64,000 nt of DNA, from positions 186,001 to 250,000 of the forward strand of contig NCSJ02000003.1 in NCBI GenBank assembly GCA_002812745.2, written 5' to 3'. Below, in pieces: positions 60,044 through 64,000 of this stretch. The DNA comes from Scytalidium lignicola (taxonomy: Eukaryota; Ascomycota; Leotiomycetes). Below the pieces are notes generated by a model. It did no database searches and was not told the DNA's origin. It worked only from the letters and a program-made list of their open reading frames with translations. Position 1 is the stretch's first letter. Each line of letters opens with the position of its first letter. A program made the translations under genes and the position numbers.

Positions 60044-61133
60044 TCAGAGTGGTCGAATGGGAGCAGTGACTCTAGCTATGAGCGAGGCCAGTCTGGCTAC
60101 ATCTTCATCCAGTTTATCCTCTCCTTGTTCACCATCCTTTTCCTTGTCGTCAAGCTCCAAGTCATCCGGTTTAGGCTTTACTTTCTCCTTTGCCAACCAA
60201 CCTGGCTCGTCAATAAGATTGAAAATTCCATCAAAGGTGAAGGGGATTGTTTGTTCTGTGATGTCGAGAGGTGCATCGAAATGCTTGTATGGTTGGTCGA
60301 ATTTAGAGAGAAATTCGGCGGATATTGCTGCCGAGTACCAAGTAAACGCATTGCGTGGCATGTTTGGTGTGACAAGTTGAACCTAGAGATAAAAATCAAC
60401 ACACGGTTGTAGAAATTGAGGTGAAGCAACGTTTTCCTTACTATCGTTGGACCAGATCTAGCTTCTCCTTCGTTAAGGGGCGGGTTTTGAGCCATCGCAA
60501 TCATGACCGCCACGAGATACGGATCAATGCTATAGTCGATGAGATTACATCCATTGCATGGTCTGAACATGAAGCATTTGCGTCTATGATTGTGGGTTCG
60601 GTGGATGAAAGTTGGAAAGCCCGCAATAGAGGTCATCCAGGAGGCATCCATGTATGCACATAGATTTCGCTTGTTCCCTAGATCCCGAATTACATACTGA
60701 ACCAAAACTTCTGTGACGACTTTGCCACCGAAGTATATGGGTATGGACACTTGACTGACAGTTAAGCTTGTCAGTGGCTAGAAGTAGTGACACGAACAAG
60801 GATTGGAATAACTTACGAACAAAATTCGATGTCAGGCTCTATCTTGCCCTCGACTTCCAATATAAGTTCCTGGAATAATTCACGGATGTCTTCATCACGT
60901 CTTCTCTCACGATAGTTGGTCTCACAACTCTGCCAAATCGGACCTTTCCCATGCCTAAAATCACAATTAAATGCGAGCCGATAATGTTCATTCGAAAGTG
61001 AATGGACTTTGCATTGGAGGAATTCGAGAAGCTCTTCTGTCCATAGATCTGGATCGCACCAAAACTTCTTCGATTGGTGTGTGACAATGAGATCCCTAAG
61101 TGATAACGGTTCTGCTTGCTGTGATCCTGACAT
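60044..61133 (-). CDS. Unrecognised 322-aa protein
   Basis: Three exons (61133-60817, 60754-60442, 60382-60044) close in frame to 322 aa. I do not recognise the family. The N-terminal part (SKKFWCDPDLWTEELLEFL; RLAFNCDFRHGKGPIWQSCE) has several Trp, Cys and His; the middle has GGKVVTEVLVQYVIRDLG, then MAQNPPLNEGE. The C-terminal end is acidic and Lys-rich. There is no signal peptide or clear membrane helix. Splice consensus, phase closure and conserved-looking Trp/Cys residues argue for a real gene. A remote nuclease-like fold is conceivable but nothing in the sequence proves it. Confidence 0.65.
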
Positions 61134-62075
61134 ATTGATTCAGTATGACTGTATTTAAATAATCGTTACTAAACCTAGCTGACAACATTCACGCGTTGTC
61201 TTTCACGTTTGCAAGTAAGATTTTTCAAAGAACTCACTTTAGTATTGACTGGAGAACTGTTATTTGCCGCTAGTTATAGCGGTTTTCTAGAAGGGTCGCG
61301 ATGTAAACGCGCTTTGGAGGAGACTTAACAAATCGTGTAGTATTCTAGGACCTTTAAGGTTGCTGAAACGCTGAAAATTCGAACCTACTTGGTCCGCTTT
61401 CCATCGTCGTTACCAGTATGGCCTACCAAGAATCTGCGTATTGCAGAGAATGGATACCCTTGTGCATTATTACAAGCTTTGTCCATTGCACGCAAGGGGT
61501 GTTTTATATTAATGCAGGTCGACTTGCAGCTTGCTCAGTCTATACACCAACCTAGAGAAAACTAAAAGGTAGAATGTGGAAGAATGACGTATATTCGTCA
61601 AACACAGAAAGAAAAAACAGCAATAGCCAAACAGAAATTTACACCTAGACAAATACATGCAAAGTAGATGTGAAACTGTAGATGAAGAAAACTAGGAAGT
61701 TTTGGGAAACCTCCTATTTTAGGGTGTCGAGATGGAGCAGAGAACTATCAACTCAACTCAACTCACAGAGAACCTAACCGCTCATAGATACATGTCGTAG
61801 CATTTTTATATCCATAGCAGACGAAATTTGGTGCTCATTAATAAATTTGATGGATATAGCAATAACAGACTCAAAGAACTGGAAAGCTAATTCATAGCAT
61901 GCCTGAGGCATGTGACCTGATGCTCATGGATGTAGAGCCCGGAAGTCAATGGCCTTTGTCATACCATTATTCCAAATTAAAGGAAATAACACCTCTTACT
62001 CAATCAGTATTATAATGTTTTGCTGCCAACCTTCGAACCTATTCGCGGTTGATAAACTTTACACATAGTCTCACA
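61134..62075. other. Divergent promoter region
   Basis: This 942-bp gap between divergent genes has no protein-like frame. It is moderately A/T-rich. Confidence 0.5.
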
Positions 62076-63341
62076 ATGGAGCAACAGAACGAAGCTACCC
62101 ATTTCCCTTTCCCAACAGACCCTGAAGAATTCGATTCCGACGAGAGAATTTCCTTTTCAAAACTCGATAATAAGTTCCTCCTAGTGCAGGAAGATGGCGC
62201 GGAATTTGAATTTGATAATACACTCAAGAGATGGGTACCAGTACTGGACGAATCGCTGTTAGAGGAGCAGCAAAAGGCATATAGGGTGGATGGAGTAGAC
62301 GAGGAAGTTGTTGAACCAAAGAGCAAGAAGAGAAAGAAGGAATACGTCAATGGGGAGGATGTGGGTTCTCCTATTTCCTTACACGCTTTGGAGACTTGAA
62401 GTTCTCGAACGTCTACTCTCTAGTTGAAAGCAAGACTCAGTTGTTATTAGTCTTAAAGGCTTGCGCAGCGCATTCCTGATTCATAGGCTAATGAGTTATA
62501 GGAGAATGGACGCACAGCCAAAGCGCCTAAAAAGCCCAAAGCACCCCTACCACCCCGCGCAAACACAGCCGTCTACGTTACTGGTCTTCCGTTAAACGTG
62601 ACTGTTGACGAAGTTCATGAGGTCTTCTCCCGAAAGTGTGGTGTTATTGCAGAAGAAGTTGATAGCGGAAGGCCACGGATAAAACTATATACTGACGAGC
62701 AAGGTCGGTTTAAGGGAGATGCATTGGTTGTCTTCTTCAAACCTCCATCCGTGGACATGGCCATAATGTTATTAGATGACACACCTTTCAGGATAGAGGA
62801 TGGCCAGGGTAGTGGGAAGATGAGGGTGCAAGCTGCTGATTCAAGTTACAAGAAGGTGCAGCATACCGAAGGAGATGACGAAAAAAATCATAAGCATAAG
62901 ACAGGCATGAAGGATAAGCAGAAGATTATCAAGAGGACGCAAAAACTGGATGCGAGGTTAGCAGACTGGGATGACGATGACCCGTCAACTATTGTGGAGC
63001 ATAATGCGAAGTGGGAAAAAGTTGTGATCCTAAAGCACATGTTCACCCTGGAGGAGTTAGAGGAAGATTCTGCGGCTATACTTGATATCAAAGAAGATAT
63101 TCGAGAAGAGTGCTCGAAGATCGGAGATGTCACGAATGTGGTCTTATACGACCTAGAGGAGGACGGTGTTGCTAGTGTACGATTCGTCACTGCTGAGGCG
63201 GCCAGGCAGTGCGTTGGCATCATGCATGGGAGGAATTTCGGCGGCCAGAGGATCGAGGCTTATATCTCAGAGGGAAGAGACCACTTCAAAAAGTCAAAAA
63301 AGAAAGAGGATGATGAAACAGCCGACCATGATTCAATTTGA
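62076..63341 (+). CDS. cus2: U2 snRNP factor Cus2 / Tat-SF1 homologue
   Basis: Two exons (62076-62360, 62502-63341) encode 374 aa. Cus2/Tat-SF1 binds the U2 snRNP protein SF3b1 (Prp11/SF3a in yeast) and helps U2 join the branch site. The N-terminus has a DNKFLLVQEDGAEFEFD stretch with KRWVP, the Tat-SF1 N-terminal motif. RRM1 begins at TAVYVTGLPLNVTVDEV. The second RRM, a U2AF-homology motif, begins at EKVVILKHMF and ends with the Arg-x-Phe loop GRNFGG, which binds tryptophan ligands in partner proteins. The intron (141 nt) uses a GTGGGT donor like that of leo1; splicing joins GED to ENGRTAKAP in phase 0. Confidence 0.9.
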
Positions 63342-64000
63342 GGGAATATAAAGCTACAATATCCGTTATGGCGAGTTATGATAAGAGTCGGTATGAATTT
63401 TATGCTCTTAGGGGCGGTATAACAGTTGTATAACTATATCCCCTTCCATACTACCTTTTTCTAGCCTTTTAAGCCTTATTAATTCTTTGGCTCATCTCAA
63501 GCTTTCTTAAAACAGTTTCGCCCAATTCTTATGAACCTCGCCACAGGACTTGAGGCCGCAACGTCTCTGCTAATTCGGCTATCTTTTAGTTTCTTTTCTC
63601 TGGAAAATCACGTTCTAAATTAATTAGATTTTGAACTTTTAACCCATAGTAGAAATCCTAATGTGCTGGTTGCAATATTCCTAGATTTCTTGAATTTAGC
63701 TTGACTGCATTCAGGAGAAAAGAAAGAAGCCCCAGTTCGTAGAAATGCAATGCAGGAGCAGGTGTAAGTATCACATTACACCGACGATGCGTAAAAGCAA
63801 TTAGTTATTACAAAAGAATGCTAGTTTGCGTAACATGAAAACCTATCACTTGTGTAGGCCAAGAACTTTTGGTACCTCCTGAAAATATGCCAATTTTTTA
63901 TTGTTCATCGAGCTATAGAAAATTCGTACGACTCTTAACCAGTATTAGAACTGAAGTCTTCTTACTAACGTGAGCTTGCAACATCGGATTCCTTTCAAAA
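63342..64000. other. Right edge, no gene seen
   Basis: This is the cus2 3' flank and A/T-rich DNA up to the window end. No partial gene reaches in from the right as far as I can see. Confidence 0.5.

Overview
The window is nuclear DNA from a filamentous ascomycete (Pezizomycotina). Genes are split by short introns (mostly 48-140 nt, GT...AG, often with a CTAAC/CTAAT branch site). The gene set includes families I know mainly from Pezizomycotina: bZIP/DUF3425, DUF3405, DUF6604, DUF5519 'luciferase' and a 14-TM MFS exporter with an acidic tail. A Leotiomycete is my guess; nothing here proves it. No ribosomal RNA, tRNA, CRISPR array, virus or intact transposon was recognised.

Layout. 1.5-10.2 kb: a patatin/DUF3336 protein lacking the usual catalytic residues, Leo1 (Paf1 complex), Mob2 (NDR-kinase activator), a DUF3237 protein and an unrecognised 192-aa protein. 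10.5-12.8 kb: a decayed kinase-like pseudogene and AT-rich DNA. 12.9-25 kb: endopolyphosphatase Ppn1, a zinc-knuckle protein, a CorA-like membrane protein, a GNAT acetyltransferase and ethanolamine kinase. 25-33 kb: a gene-poor zone with one bZIP regulator isolated between two gene-free stretches of more than 3 kb. 33-43 kb: class II aldolase, meiotic MSH5, EMC5, eEF1B-alpha and mitochondrial Hsp78. 43-53.6 kb: an MFS exporter, p24/Emp24, Arf1, a DUF6604 protein and a luciferase-domain membrane protein. 56.8-63.3 kb: a DUF3405 type II membrane protein, an unrecognised protein and Cus2/Tat-SF1.

Most neighbours are unrelated housekeeping genes. The one functionally meaningful adjacency is emp24 and arf1, a head-to-head pair sharing 570 bp; both act in Golgi-ER COPI traffic. 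Exon-intron models were built by hand from splice sites, reading phase and family conservation; for spliced genes the summed exon lengths close in frame. Two genes (MSH5 and DUF3405) close only if one base is removed from or added to a long homopolymer. Most of the 13 N positions also sit at homopolymer runs, so these two breaks look like assembly errors rather than pseudogenes.

I found no convincing undescribed multi-gene system. The best leads are the apparent pseudo-lipase, the emp24/arf1 promoter, functionally critical residues placed on tiny exons (bZIP basic region, eEF1B lysine, p24 tail), a PHO-type site upstream of ppn1, and several unrecognised fungal proteins.
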